A stretch of DNA of 64,000 nt, taken from contig NZ_FNTD01000004.1 in NCBI RefSeq assembly GCF_900104815.1, positions 3,922,501-3,986,500 of the forward strand, read 5' to 3'. Positions within the stretch are counted from its first letter, which is position 1, and each line of letters starts with the position of its first letter. Below the pieces are notes generated by a model. That model was not told the DNA's origin and made no database searches. It worked only from the letters and a program-made list of their open reading frames with translations. Origin of the DNA: Streptomyces misionensis. GTDB taxonomy: Bacteria; Actinomycetota; Actinomycetes; Streptomycetales; Streptomycetaceae. A program made the position numbers and the translations under genes. Positions 35,330-46,618 of the stretch are shown here, piece by piece.

Positions 35330-35629
35330 ATGCGCACCCGCTCCGCCACCTACCCCGACCGGGAAACCGCCCAGTGGGCCACCCAGCAGGTCGTCACCGC
35401 CAACGAGCAGCTCATTCACCGTTGGCTCGCGCAGTCCACGCGGGCGCGGTTGAGCATCGAGGCGGCCTGGCCCGCGCGGCAGGAGCCGGTCGGGCGGGTG
35501 TTGTTGCAGGCGATGATGCTGGCGGGCCGGGAGCCCGTCGAGGTGCGGGCCGCCCGGGTGGTCCTCAGGAGGGACCCCGCGCGCCCGCACGGGTTCGCCG
35601 TGCACGCCACCTTCCCGATCCATCTGTAG
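35330..35629 (+). CDS. Orphan C-terminal fragment of a second RNase A-like toxin domain
   Basis: The 99-residue product begins MRTRSATYPDRETAQ and aligns by eye with the C-terminal half of the intact toxin's RNase A-like domain: ATYPDRETAQWATQQ... against STFTDLESAQKMTQY... has 12 identities in 31 aligned positions including the conserved N, I, W and A, and both end with a VxxVR...F.V..FP strand pattern. The histidine-bearing first half (HTVTKH) is missing. It follows the preceding stop directly (TAG then ATG, same frame) and has GAGGGGGG 9 nt upstream, so it could be translated, but alone it lacks the catalytic histidine. It is most likely the remnant of an older toxin tip displaced by a newer cartridge. 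Confidence 0.75.
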   Translation: MRTRSATYPDRETAQWATQQVVTANEQLIHRWLAQSTRARLSIEAAWPARQEPVGRVLLQAMMLAGREPVEVRAARVVLRRDPARPHGFAVHATFPIHL

Positions 35630-35651
35630 CGACCCGTAGAGGCTGACCACC

Positions 35652-36320
35652 GTGCCCCTGAGCCCCCTCGAACACGACCGCCGGTACGGCGAACTCGACC
35701 AGGTCATGCGCGCCTACCTGGGGCAGCCCGCCGACGACACCCCGGAGCAGGCCGGCCGGGCGCTCACCGCCTACCTTCGGCACACCTGGCACAGCCGGCC
35801 CTGGGCCCTCGCCGTCGCGGAGCGGCAGTTGCGGGAGTACGCCGACAACCCGCCCGGACGGCTTCGGCTGCGCCTCGGCGAGTTCTACGCGATTCCCGAC
35901 GTCGGGCTGGACCAGGGCGAGATCCAGTCCTGGCTGCGCTGCCTCGCCGACCACATCAGGGCGAGCATCGAGACCGGCGAGGTGCCGGCGCCCGCGGCGC
36001 CCGTCACCCACTGGGAGTGGCACGCCCGGTTCCCGGAACTCGGGCAGTTCCTCGGGGGATGGTTCTCCCAGGACATGCCGGACGAGTTCGACGACCACCA
36101 CGCCGCCGTCGAGGACTACCGGCACTCCACCGACCCGCAGCTCGTCGCACGCCTCGCGGGCGAGCTCCAGGAACTGCTCGCGCTGGACCTGGACGAGTCC
36201 GACTACGCCCTCGCGGTCGCGGAACTCGGCATGGAGGTCGACCCGCCGGCGCCCTACTCGCCCAGCGGCTGGCTGGCACTCGTCACCGGACAGCTCGCCG
36301 CGCCCGCGGACGGGAACTGA
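35652..36320 (+). CDS. CdiI-type contact-dependent inhibition immunity protein
   Basis: The 222-residue protein has two parts. The N-terminal 115 residues (ELDQVMRAYLGQPADDTPEQAG...LRLRLGEFYAIPDVGLDQGEIQSW) form a helical domain that I see as recurrent beside RNase A-like toxins. The C-terminal part (FPELGQFLGGWFSQDMPDEFDDHHAAVEDY, then LARLAGELQELLALDLDESDY and W-LALVTGQL) fits the CdiI immunity family (PF18593-like). It probably protected against the toxin whose remnant lies immediately upstream. GTG at 35652 has AGAGG 10 nt upstream. A strong bidirectional terminator follows. Confidence 0.82.
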   Translation: MPLSPLEHDRRYGELDQVMRAYLGQPADDTPEQAGRALTAYLRHTWHSRPWALAVAERQLREYADNPPGRLRLRLGEFYAIPDVGLDQGEIQSWLRCLADHIRASIETGEVPAPAAPVTHWEWHARFPELGQFLGGWFSQDMPDEFDDHHAAVEDYRHSTDPQLVARLAGELQELLALDLDESDYALAVAELGMEVDPPAPYSPSGWLALVTGQLAAPADGN

Positions 36321-36358
36321 GCCGCGCGCTCCGGGTCCGAGCCGCCGCACCACAGGAC

Positions 36359-36391
36359 AGGGCCGCGCACCCCGACCGGGTGCGCGGCCCT
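36359..36391. terminator. Bidirectional terminator between the immunity gene and bkd operon 1
   Basis: A perfect 14-bp stem (arms 36359-36372 and 36378-36391) with a 5-nt loop lies 38 bp after the immunity gene's stop and 22 bp beyond the E2 stop on the other strand. Confidence 0.88.
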
Positions 36392-36413
36392 TGTCACGGC
36401 CTCCGCCGAGCCG

Positions 36414-37796
36414 TCACGCCCAGGTGATCAGCCGCTTCGGCTGTTCCAGGATCGCCGCCACGTCGGCGAGGACCTTGGAGCCCAGCTCGCCGTCGACCAG
36501 GCGGTGGTCGAAGCTCAGGGCCAGGGTCGTGACCTGGCGGGGCTTGACCTTGCCCTTGTGGACCCAGGGCTGGAGCTTGATCGCGCCGATCGCGAGGATC
36601 GCCGACTCGCCGGGGTTGAGGATCGGCGTACCGGTGTCGACGCCGAAGACGCCGACGTTGGTGATGGTCACCGTGCCACCCTGCATCGCCGACGGGGACG
36701 TCTTGCCCTCGCGCGCCGTGGACACCAGCTCGCCGAGCGCGTCGGCCAGTTGGGGCAGCGTCTTGTCGTGCGCGTCCTTGATGTTCGGCACGATCAGACC
36801 GCGCGGGGTGGCCGCCGCGATGCCCAGGTTGACGTAGTGCTTGACCACGATCTCCTGGGCCACCTCGTCCCAGGACGCGTTGATGTCCGGGTTGCGCTTG
36901 ATGGCGACCAGCAGGGCCTTGGCGATCAGCAGCAGCGGATTGACCCGCCGGCCCTGCATCTCCTTGTCCTGCTTCAGCTCCTCGACCAGCTTCATGGTGC
37001 GGGTCACGTCCACCGTCACGAACTCCGTGACGTGCGGGGCCGTGAACGCCGAACCGACCATCGCCGCCGCCGTCGCCTTGCGCACACCCTTGACGGGGAT
37101 GCGGGTCTCCCGGGCGCCGTCGTACGTCACCACGGGGGCGGGAGCCGCGGCGGCCGGAGCGGCGGGGGCCGCCACCGGCTCGGGCGCGGCCACCGGCGTG
37201 GCCGCCGCGTGGACGTCCTCGCGGGTGATGACGCCGTCCGGGCCGGACGGGGTGACCGTGGCCAGGTCGACGCCGAGGTCCTTGGCCAGCTTGCGCACCG
37301 GGGGCTTGGCCAGCGGGCGGGAGCGGTCCGCCACGGGGGCGTGGCCGTTCAGCTCGGCCTGGACGGCCTCGGCCGGGGCCGGGACGGTGACCTCGGGGCC
37401 CTTGCGGGGGCGGCGCTTGGTGGAGGACGTCGACACGCCGTAGCCCACCAGGACCGGCTGGCGGCCCTCGGCCTTGGGCTCCTCGGCGGGCGCCGCAGAC
37501 ACCTCGGGCTCCGCGGGGGCCGGAACCGGGGCGCCGCCCGCGACCTCCACCGCGATGATGGCGGTGCCCACGTCGACCGTGGTGCCCTCGGGGAAGCGCA
37601 GTTCGCGGACCACGCCGTCGTAGGGGATGGGCAGTTCGACGGCCGCCTTGGCGGTCTCGACCTCGCACACCACCTGGCCGTCGGTGACCGTGTCACCCGG
37701 CTGGACGTACCACTTGAGGATCTCGGCCTCGGTCAGGCCCTCGCCCACGTCGGGCATCTTGAACTCGCGTACGGACGCGTCCGTCATCGTCGTCAC
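36414..37796 (-). CDS. bkdC: Branched-chain 2-oxoacid dehydrogenase E2 (dihydrolipoamide acyltransferase), operon 1
   Basis: The 460-residue E2 core subunit has an N-terminal lipoyl domain with the lipoylated Lys50 (VETAKAAVEL), an Ala/Pro-rich linker, a peripheral-subunit-binding domain (KPPVRKLAKDLGVDLATVTPSG), and the catalytic acyltransferase domain ending with SFDHRLVDGE (His431, Asp435). It transfers acyl groups derived from valine, leucine and isoleucine to CoA, giving the branched starter units for fatty acids and polyketides. It is the last gene of an E1alpha-E1beta-E2 operon; the E1beta stop lies 11 bp upstream. A similar but distinct E2 is encoded in operon 2. Confidence 0.96.
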   Translation of the reverse strand: MTTMTDASVREFKMPDVGEGLTEAEILKWYVQPGDTVTDGQVVCEVETAKAAVELPIPYDGVVRELRFPEGTTVDVGTAIIAVEVAGGAPVPAPAEPEVSAAPAEEPKAEGRQPVLVGYGVSTSSTKRRPRKGPEVTVPAPAEAVQAELNGHAPVADRSRPLAKPPVRKLAKDLGVDLATVTPSGPDGVITREDVHAAATPVAAPEPVAAPAAPAAAAPAPVVTYDGARETRIPVKGVRKATAAAMVGSAFTAPHVTEFVTVDVTRTMKLVEELKQDKEMQGRRVNPLLLIAKALLVAIKRNPDINASWDEVAQEIVVKHYVNLGIAAATPRGLIVPNIKDAHDKTLPQLADALGELVSTAREGKTSPSAMQGGTVTITNVGVFGVDTGTPILNPGESAILAIGAIKLQPWVHKGKVKPRQVTTLALSFDHRLVDGELGSKVLADVAAILEQPKRLITWA

Positions 37797-37807
37797 GACC
37801 CTCTCCC

Positions 37808-38785
<978 letters not shown>

Positions 38786-38786
38786 C

Positions 38787-40043
38787 TCAGTGACCCCCTT
38801 CTGCGTCCGCGAACGACGCCTGGTAGGCGGCGAACTGGGCCCGCTCCTCGTCGACGAGCGCGTGCCCGTCCGCGTACACGTTCTCGAAGATGGCGAAGTG
38901 GTCCGGGTCGGGCATGGCGCGGACCGCTTCGCGCACTCGCTTGCCCAACGCCTCGGACTCGGCCTCGAGTTCCTCGAAGAATCCCTCGTCCGCGTGGTTT
39001 GAGGCCTCCAGGTAGCGGCGAAGGCGCAGGATCGGGTCCTTGGCCTCCCACGCCTGGCGCTCCTCGTCGCCGCGGTAGCGGCTGGGGTCGTCGGAGGTGG
39101 TGTGGGCGCCCATGCGGTAGGTGAACGCCTCGACCAGGGTCGGGCCCTCGCCGTTGCGGGCGCGCTCCAGGGCCCACTTGGTGACCGCCAGGCAGGCGAG
39201 CACGTCGTTGCCGTCCACGCGCACGCCCGGGAAGCCGTAGCCCTGGGCGCGCTGGTAGAGCGGCACCCGGGTCTGCTTCTCGGTCGGCTCGGAGATCGCC
39301 CACTGGTTGTTCTGGCAGAAGAACACCACGGGCGCGTTGTAGACCGCGGAGAAGGTGAAGGACTCGGCCACGTCGCCCTGGCTGGAGGCGCCGTCGCCGA
39401 AGTAGGCGATGACCGCCGAGTCGGCGCCGTCCTTGGCCACGCCCATCGCGTAGCCGGTGGCGTGCAGCGTCTGGGAGCCGATGACGATCGTGTACAGGTG
39501 GAAGTTGTTGCTGTTGGGGTCCCAGCCGCCGTTGTTCACGCCGCGGAACATGCCGAGCAGGTTGGTCGGGTCCACCCCACGGCACCAGGCGACGCCGTGC
39601 TCGCGGTAGGTCGGGAAGACGTAGTCGTCCTCGCGGGTGGCGCGGCCGGAGCCGATCTGGGCGGCCTCCTGGCCCAGCAGGGAGGCCCACAGGCCCAGCT
39701 CGCCCTGGCGCTGCAGGGCGGTGGCCTCGGCGTCGAAACGACGGGTGAGCACCATGTCGCGGTAGAGGCCGCGCAGGTCTTCGGGGGTGAGGCCGGCGAC
39801 GTAGGAGTCGTACTCGGCGTTCTTGACCCGCTTGCCCTCCGGCGTCAGAAGCTGCACGAGAGCGGGCTCGGTGCTCTTCCCGGCGCCGGCGCGCGCGGTA
39901 CGCGGGGCCCGGGTGGTGGTGCTGGTGGTGCGCTTGGCGCCGGTGGCTCCGGACGTCGTCCCGGCGGTGCCGGTCTTGCTGCCGGTGGTGCCGGCTTTGC
40001 CTGCGGCGCTGCGCTTGCGCGCGGCACTGCTGTCCACGGTCAC
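38787..40043 (-). CDS. bkdA: Branched-chain 2-oxoacid dehydrogenase E1 alpha subunit, operon 1
   Basis: The 418-residue protein has a Thr/Ala/Gly/Lys-rich N-terminal extension (residues 1-50) not seen in the operon 2 paralogue, then the E1alpha domain with the thiamine-diphosphate motif GDG-ASSQGDVAES...VVFFCQNNQWAIS and the phosphorylation-loop-like YRMGAHTTSDDPSRYR. It decarboxylates branched-chain 2-oxoacids. GTG at 40043 has a strong GGAGGAG ribosome-binding site; in-frame starts further upstream would extend a low-complexity tail. The 430-bp region upstream holds a palindromic element that may control this operon. Confidence 0.95.
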   Translation of the reverse strand: MTVDSSAARKRSAAGKAGTTGSKTGTAGTTSGATGAKRTTSTTTRAPRTARAGAGKSTEPALVQLLTPEGKRVKNAEYDSYVAGLTPEDLRGLYRDMVLTRRFDAEATALQRQGELGLWASLLGQEAAQIGSGRATREDDYVFPTYREHGVAWCRGVDPTNLLGMFRGVNNGGWDPNSNNFHLYTIVIGSQTLHATGYAMGVAKDGADSAVIAYFGDGASSQGDVAESFTFSAVYNAPVVFFCQNNQWAISEPTEKQTRVPLYQRAQGYGFPGVRVDGNDVLACLAVTKWALERARNGEGPTLVEAFTYRMGAHTTSDDPSRYRGDEERQAWEAKDPILRLRRYLEASNHADEGFFEELEAESEALGKRVREAVRAMPDPDHFAIFENVYADGHALVDEERAQFAAYQASFADAEGGH

Positions 40044-40473
40044 GTGTGCTCCTCCGTCGTTCCGGCCCCCGGGGTTGCCGGTAGGCCAGTGCGGCTCACC
40101 TGTTTCGACCACCGGGCACGGGGTGGGTGCCACTCGGCCGGGAACAGGCGTGACAGGTGCCCCGGCGAGCGCCCTGCAACCATTACGTTACCCAGTGCTC
40201 CACAATTCTGTGAAACCCCACCTGACCTGCGATTTTGCTTGGATTTCCAAGTAAATCGAGATGGTGCGGAAGCGTGCTGGTCACAGCCTTGTGGCAAGGC
40301 CGGAGCACCCGCACGTTATCCCGCTCACCCAGGTGACGGGAAGAGTTCGCGGTGGATACCGGAATACATGTGTGCGTTCACGGCGGTACACCCTGTGACC
40401 GAATGCGATCGACGCTGACTTCCTGTGACAATGCCCAGCTCACGGGCCTTTTCGGTGCCCTAGCATCTCCGGC
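40044..40473. other. 430-bp intergenic region with CTTGGA-TT-TCCAAG palindrome
   Basis: This divergent spacer between bkd operon 1 and the phosphotransferase gene holds the perfect inverted repeat CTTGGA-N2-TCCAAG (40238-40251), extended by the loosely symmetric GATTT...AAATC flanks, in AT-rich context. It lies about 195 bp upstream of the bkdA start and is a candidate regulator site. A TAGCAT -10 (40461-40466) lies 7 bp before the GTG of the phosphotransferase gene. No additional gene is apparent. Confidence 0.5.
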
Positions 40474-41511
40474 GTGCCGCGCCCTTGTGTACCACCCCCC
40501 GCGCCCCCGGTGGGCGCCCTTCTACGCCTTTACGACACCGCAGGTACCGCTGTGGCCTGCGAACCGGTCGACCAGGGCCTGCTCAATCGCGGCTACCGGC
40601 TGTGCACCACGCGCGGCCGCTATTTCCTCAAGCACCACTTCGATCCCGACACCGCCGACCCGGCCGCCATCGAACGCCGGCACCGGGCCACCCAGCGCCT
40701 GGCCGACCTGGGCGTCCCGGTCGCCGTGCCGCTCGCGCACCGCGAGGGACGCACCGTCGCCGTGATCGGCGGGCACGCCTACGCCCTGCACCCCTGGATC
40801 GACGGCGGGCACCGCGACGGCGGCCAGCTCACCCGCTCGGAGAGCGCCCGCCTCGGGGCGCTGCTCGGCGCCGTGCACGCCTGTCTGGAGCGCGTGATGC
40901 CGCCCAAGGCGCGCACCCGCCCGGCCGCCGGACCGCATCCCGTGCGGAGCGCCGATCCGGCCGACACCTTCGACCTCATCGGCCGGCTGCTCGCCCGGGT
41001 GCGCCGGCACCGCCCCGCCGACGCCTTCGACGCGCTGGCCCGGCACCGGCTGCTGGAACGGCGCGCACTGCTGGAGCGGCACGCGGACCGGCGCCCGCCA
41101 CCCGGCGGACCGGTCGGCTGGGTGCACGGCGACTTCCACCCGTTCAACCTGCTCTACAAGGACGGCGCCCCCGCGGCCATCGTGGACTGGGACCGGCTCG
41201 GCGTGCAGCCGCGCGCCGAGGAGGCGGTACGCGCCGCCGCGATCTTCTTCGTCCGCCCGGAGGGCACGCTGGACCTGCCGAAGGTGCGGGCGTACGCCCG
41301 CGCGTACCGGCGCGCGGCCGGCGCCACGTCCGCGGAGCTGTCGGCGGCCGTGCACCGGGTGTGGTGGGAGCGGCTGAACGACTTCTGGATGCTGCGCTGG
41401 CACTACGAGCGCGGTGACACCCGCGCCGACTGCCAGTTCCCGGCCGCCTCCGCGCTCGCGGTGTGGTGGACCCGGCAGTACGACGCGGTGTGCGAGGCGT
41501 TCACCCGGTGA
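40474..41511 (+). CDS. Aminoglycoside/choline-kinase-like phosphotransferase (APH fold)
   Basis: The 345-residue cytosolic protein has an APH-type kinase fold: an N-lobe with GRYFLKHHF, and the catalytic loop WVHGDFHPFNLLYK (Brenner motif HGDFHPFN) followed by IVDWDRLGV (the DxD metal residue). It resembles homoserine-kinase/APH-like phosphotransferases of Streptomyces; no antibiotic resistance can be inferred. The GTG at 40474 follows TAGCAT by 7 bp, so the mRNA is probably leaderless. It converges on the kinase gene at 41525 with a 13-bp gap. Confidence 0.88.
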   Translation: MPRPCVPPPAPPVGALLRLYDTAGTAVACEPVDQGLLNRGYRLCTTRGRYFLKHHFDPDTADPAAIERRHRATQRLADLGVPVAVPLAHREGRTVAVIGGHAYALHPWIDGGHRDGGQLTRSESARLGALLGAVHACLERVMPPKARTRPAAGPHPVRSADPADTFDLIGRLLARVRRHRPADAFDALARHRLLERRALLERHADRRPPPGGPVGWVHGDFHPFNLLYKDGAPAAIVDWDRLGVQPRAEEAVRAAAIFFVRPEGTLDLPKVRAYARAYRRAAGATSAELSAAVHRVWWERLNDFWMLRWHYERGDTRADCQFPAASALAVWWTRQYDAVCEAFTR

Positions 41512-41524
41512 CCGGCGGCGCCGC

Positions 41525-43156
<1,632 letters not shown>

Positions 43157-43500
43157 CAGTCCTCGCCGTCGTTTCTGCCCGCGGTGCGCGCGGTGTTGTC
43201 ACGGTCTCCGTCGGTCACGCTACAGCCTCCGTGGGGGCCACCGGTCCGGAACCGGAACCGGGACCAGCCAAGCGACGGACCGGCCATGAAACCCCCAGCA
43301 AGGGCCGTCGTGCAAATTGTGTGTGCCGGTCGTACGCCCCCTGTAACGCTTGCGCGACGCTTCTTGCGCGTACGGTCACGGAACGGGCACCGAGCTTGAC
43401 GTGTCCGGGGCCTGGGGCAGACTTGGCCGGGAATGACACATTCGATCAAGGCCCGCGCGATGAGCCAGGGCATCCGACGGCCGACGGGGGACGCGGAAAG
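43157..43500. other. 344-bp divergent promoter region between two Ser/Thr kinase genes
   Basis: No gene is seen. A TTGACG (43396-43401) with CAGACT 16 bp further may form a promoter for the plus-strand kinase; an imperfect GGAACCGGAACCGGGACC repeat lies about 43245. The sequence GATGAGCCAGG occurs twice, before and at the kinase start, probably by chance. Confidence 0.35.
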
Positions 43501-45144
43501 ATGAGCCAGGACGGCGCACACGGCCGGTACGCGGGGCAGGCGCTGGCCGGTGGCCGCTACCAGCTGCGCGACTTGCTCGGCGAGGGCGGCATGGCCTCCG
43601 TGCACCTCGCGTACGACTCCGTGCTGGACCGTCAGGTCGCGATCAAGACACTTCACACCGAACTCGGCCGCGAACAGGCCTTCCGCGAGCGCTTCCGCCG
43701 CGAGGCCCAGGCCGTGGCGAAGCTCACGCACACCAACATCGTCTCCGTCTTCGACACGGGCGAGGACGACCTGGGCGGCCTGGCCACGCCGTACATCGTC
43801 ATGGAGTACGTCGAGGGCCGCCCGCTCGGCTCCGTGCTCGAAGAGGACATCCGGCAGTACGGCGCCATGCCCGCCGACAAGGCGCTGAAGGTCACCGCCG
43901 ACGTGCTGGCGGCGCTGGACATCAGCCACGAGATGGGGCTCGTCCACCGCGACATCAAGCCGGGCAACGTGATGATGACCAAGCGCGGTGTGGTCAAGGT
44001 CATGGACTTCGGCATCGCCCGCGCCATGCAGTCCGGTGTGACGTCGATGACGCAGACCGGCATGGTCGTCGGCACCCCGCAGTACCTCTCGCCCGAGCAG
44101 GCCCTCGGCCGTGGCGTGGACGCCCGCTCCGACCTGTACTCGGTCGGCATCATGCTGTTCCAACTGGTCACCGGGCGGCTGCCGTTCGACGCGGACTCCC
44201 CGCTGGCCATCGCGTACGCGCATGTACAGGAGGAGCCGGTCGCGCCGTCCTCCGTCAACCGCTCGCTGCCCCCCGCGGTGGACGCGCTGGTCGCCCGCGC
44301 GCTGCGGAAGAACCCGAACGAGCGCTTCCCGACCGCCGACGCCATGCGCGAGGAGTGCCTGCGGGTCGCCGCCTCCTTCCAGGCGGCGGCGCCGAGCATC
44401 GTGCCGGGAGCGGGTCCGCGGCAGAGCGGCTCGGGAGTCGGCTCCGCGGTCTTCCCGCCGGTCGACCAGGCGCGGCAGACGCCGCCCGGGCCGGTGCAGA
44501 CGCCGTACCAGCCGGGCCCGTACGGCCCCGGCCAGGGCACCCCCGCACCGGTCGCGCCCGCCCCGGCCTACGGCTATCCGCAGCAGGCCGGCTACCAGAC
44601 CCCGCCCGTGGGCTACGGGCCGCAGACCCCGCCGCCGTACGCCCAGACACCGCACACGGCCGTGCAGGGGGCCGGGCGGGGCTCCGGCGGCGGCCGGGGC
44701 AACAAGGCCGTGATCATCGGCGCGAGCGTGGTGTCGCTCGCCGCGGTCGTCGGCCTGATCGTGGCGCTGACCGCGAACAGTGACGGCGGTGAGGACACGG
44801 GCGGGCGCGGCGGCGCCTCCGCCTCGGCGGCCGCCTCGCACCGGCCGGGCTACCGGGCGCCGGACACCACCCGGGTGATCGACAAGACGAAGTGCACGGA
44901 GCCGGAGGAGTCCTACGACGACCCCGCCAAGATCCGGCTGCCCGACTTCCGCTACAAGGACATCAACTCCGTCAAGGCGTGCTTCCAGGCGGCCGGCTGG
45001 CAGCTGAAGATCAAGAAGGTGGACGACAACACCTGGGGCGACGGGACCGTGATGGACCAGTTCCCGTCCCAGGGCACGGACGTGAGCGCCAAGGACCCGG
45101 GCACCATCGAGCTGAGCGTGTCGACGGGCAATCCGCCGCAGTGA
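43501..45144 (+). CDS. Hanks-type Ser/Thr protein kinase with C-terminal PASTA-like domain
   Basis: The 547-residue membrane kinase has a complete catalytic domain (about residues 20-290): GEGGMASVH, VAIKTL, HRDIKPGNVMM, DFGIAR and TQTGMVVGTPQYLSPEQA. A Pro/Gly/Gln/Tyr-rich juxtamembrane stretch, one TM helix (about 400-420: VIIGASVVSLAAVVGLIVAL), and an extracellular part with one PASTA-like repeat near the C-terminus (RLPDFRYKDINSVKACFQAAGWQLKI...) follow. PASTA domains bind peptidoglycan fragments, so the kinase may sense wall status. GGAAAG is immediately before the ATG. It is divergent from the other kinase. Confidence 0.95.
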   Translation: MSQDGAHGRYAGQALAGGRYQLRDLLGEGGMASVHLAYDSVLDRQVAIKTLHTELGREQAFRERFRREAQAVAKLTHTNIVSVFDTGEDDLGGLATPYIVMEYVEGRPLGSVLEEDIRQYGAMPADKALKVTADVLAALDISHEMGLVHRDIKPGNVMMTKRGVVKVMDFGIARAMQSGVTSMTQTGMVVGTPQYLSPEQALGRGVDARSDLYSVGIMLFQLVTGRLPFDADSPLAIAYAHVQEEPVAPSSVNRSLPPAVDALVARALRKNPNERFPTADAMREECLRVAASFQAAAPSIVPGAGPRQSGSGVGSAVFPPVDQARQTPPGPVQTPYQPGPYGPGQGTPAPVAPAPAYGYPQQAGYQTPPVGYGPQTPPPYAQTPHTAVQGAGRGSGGGRGNKAVIIGASVVSLAAVVGLIVALTANSDGGEDTGGRGGASASAAASHRPGYRAPDTTRVIDKTKCTEPEESYDDPAKIRLPDFRYKDINSVKACFQAAGWQLKIKKVDDNTWGDGTVMDQFPSQGTDVSAKDPGTIELSVSTGNPPQ

Positions 45145-45157
45145 CGCGCGCGTGAAG

Positions 45158-45187
45158 AAGGGCCCGGCGCACCGGCGCCGGGCCCTT
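45158..45187. terminator. Hairpin terminator between the PASTA kinase and bpa genes
   Basis: A perfect 13-bp stem (AAGGGCCCGGCGC at 45158-45170, complement at 45175-45187) with an ACCG loop lies 14 bp after the kinase stop and 16 bp beyond the stop of the convergent gene, so it can serve both. Confidence 0.85.
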
Positions 45188-45203
45188 TCGCGTGGTCGGC
45201 GGG

Positions 45204-45746
45204 TCAGAGGTACGGGCCGCCCGAGCGGCCGCCGGCCGGGTGGTCGTCGCCGTCGGGGCCCGTGACGCCCGGCGGGAGCGCCCGGCGCATCTGCTCCAGC
45301 TGGGCGCGGGCGGCCATCTGCTGGGCGAACAGCGTGGTCTGGATGCCGTGGAAGAGGCCCTCCAGCCAGCCCACCAACTGGGCCTGCGCGATCCGCAGTT
45401 CCGCGTCGCTCGGGGTGGCGTCGTCGGTGAACGGCAGCGACAGCCGCTCCAGCTCCTCGACCAGCTCCGGCGCCAGCCCGTCCTCCAGCTCCTTGACGGA
45501 GCTGGCGTGGATCTCCTTCAGCCGCACCCGGCTGGCCTCGTCGAGGGGAGCCGCACGCACCTCCTCCAGAAGCTGCTTGATCATGCTGCCGATCCGCATG
45601 ACCTTGGCGGGCTGCTCGACCTGCTCCGTCACCGGAGTCTCGCGGGAATCGTCGTTCCCGGTGCCTCCGCCGAGCGCCATCCCGTCCTGGCCCACGACGA
45701 GGATCTGGGGATTCTCGGGCGACCGTTCGTTCCTCGGCATCTCCAT
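45204..45746 (-). CDS. bpa: Bacterial proteasome activator (Bpa/PafE)
   Basis: The 180-residue protein matches Bpa/PafE: conserved head RPENPQILVVGQDGMA-like (SPENPQILVVGQDGMALGG), the helical core (KVMRIGSMIKQLLEEVRAAPLDEASRVRLKEIH, LQAQ-type pore-forming helices) and the C-terminal HbYX-like tail GGPYL that docks into the 20S proteasome alpha ring. Bpa forms a dodecameric ring that opens the proteasome gate without ATP and degrades unfolded or specific substrates. ATG at 45746 is used; GTG at 45764 is an in-frame alternative. The gene is expressed convergently with the PASTA kinase gene. Confidence 0.93.
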   Translation of the reverse strand: MEMPRNERSPENPQILVVGQDGMALGGGTGNDDSRETPVTEQVEQPAKVMRIGSMIKQLLEEVRAAPLDEASRVRLKEIHASSVKELEDGLAPELVEELERLSLPFTDDATPSDAELRIAQAQLVGWLEGLFHGIQTTLFAQQMAARAQLEQMRRALPPGVTGPDGDDHPAGGRSGGPYL

Positions 45747-45927
45747 GCCGTCATTCTCTCGCACCCGCCCACCTCGTCACCGGGGTGCCCCCCGGATCGG
45801 CCGAACCTCGGTTTGGTCCCGTCGGCCCAATCCGGAATGCCCGGCGAGTCGGTGGATGTGAGGCTGTTTCCGTCGGTTCATCCATCGATCACGGCTCACG
45901 CCTGCTGGGCTCCGGGAGGTCACCGAC

Positions 45928-46590
45928 GTGACTCCATGGCTGCGACTCACCCACCGCTCGCTGCGGCTGCTGGTCGTCCTCGCGACGGCCCTGCCCGCCT
46001 ACGGCGCCGCCACCGCGTACGCCGGCCCCGGCACCCCGCACTCCTCGACGCCCGCGGCCCCTTCCCCGTCTCCCTCGTCCTCCACCTCGGGGCACGCGGG
46101 CAGCTCCGGCGACCCGGCCCGCCCGGCGCACGATCACCAGGACGGCCCGGGGCCCGGACCCGGTCACGAGCACGACGGTCCGGGGCCCGGCGATCCCCCG
46201 CGTCCCACGCACGCCCCCCGGCCCTCCGCCTCCTCGAACCACCCGCCGTCCGGTGAGCCGTCCCGGGCCGGGAGCGGGGCCGGGGAGGGCAGGATGCGCC
46301 CGGGCCGGCCGGACGGCCCCTGGGCCGAGGTGGAGGGCGACGACGACCCGGTCGGCTCCGCCGCAGCCCAGCCCGCGGAACCGGAAACGGCCGAGAGCCC
46401 CACGTCCGCGGCCTCGCCCCCGCCCCGGGACGCGGGCCTCGATCCCACGGGGGCCCCGCGGGACGCGGCCCGGCAGAGCGAGAACGCGAGCGAGCCGGAG
46501 CTGCGGATCCTCCCGCTGGGCAGCGGGCTCGTCCTCATCGGCCTGGGGCTGGGCCTGGCCTTCCTGGGCCTGCGGCTGCGCAGGGGCTGA
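45928..46590 (+). CDS. Exported Pro-rich protein with C-terminal membrane anchor
   Basis: The 220-residue protein has a signal peptide (RSLRLLVVLATALPAYGAATAYA), about 150 residues of Pro/Ser/Gly/Asp-rich low-complexity sequence with HDHQDGPGPGPGHEHDGPGPGD, and a C-terminal TM helix (LPLGSGLVLIGLGLGLAFLGLRLRRG) ending in Arg. The arrangement resembles a wall-spanning anchored protein, without an LPXTG sortase motif. GTG at 45928 has a GGGAGG ribosome-binding site. Function is unknown. It lies between bpa and the convergent quinone reductase gene. Confidence 0.78.
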   Translation: MTPWLRLTHRSLRLLVVLATALPAYGAATAYAGPGTPHSSTPAAPSPSPSSSTSGHAGSSGDPARPAHDHQDGPGPGPGHEHDGPGPGDPPRPTHAPRPSASSNHPPSGEPSRAGSGAGEGRMRPGRPDGPWAEVEGDDDPVGSAAAQPAEPETAESPTSAASPPPRDAGLDPTGAPRDAARQSENASEPELRILPLGSGLVLIGLGLGLAFLGLRLRRG

Positions 46591-46618
46591 GCGCCCCCGC
46601 GCACACCGGCGGGCTCCG

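Noticed and set aside
43459..43511. Repeated GATGAGCCAGG at two sites in front of the PASTA kinase as a possible functional repeat
   Set aside because: One copy is the start codon region itself, the other is out of frame; the repeat is short and probably by chance.
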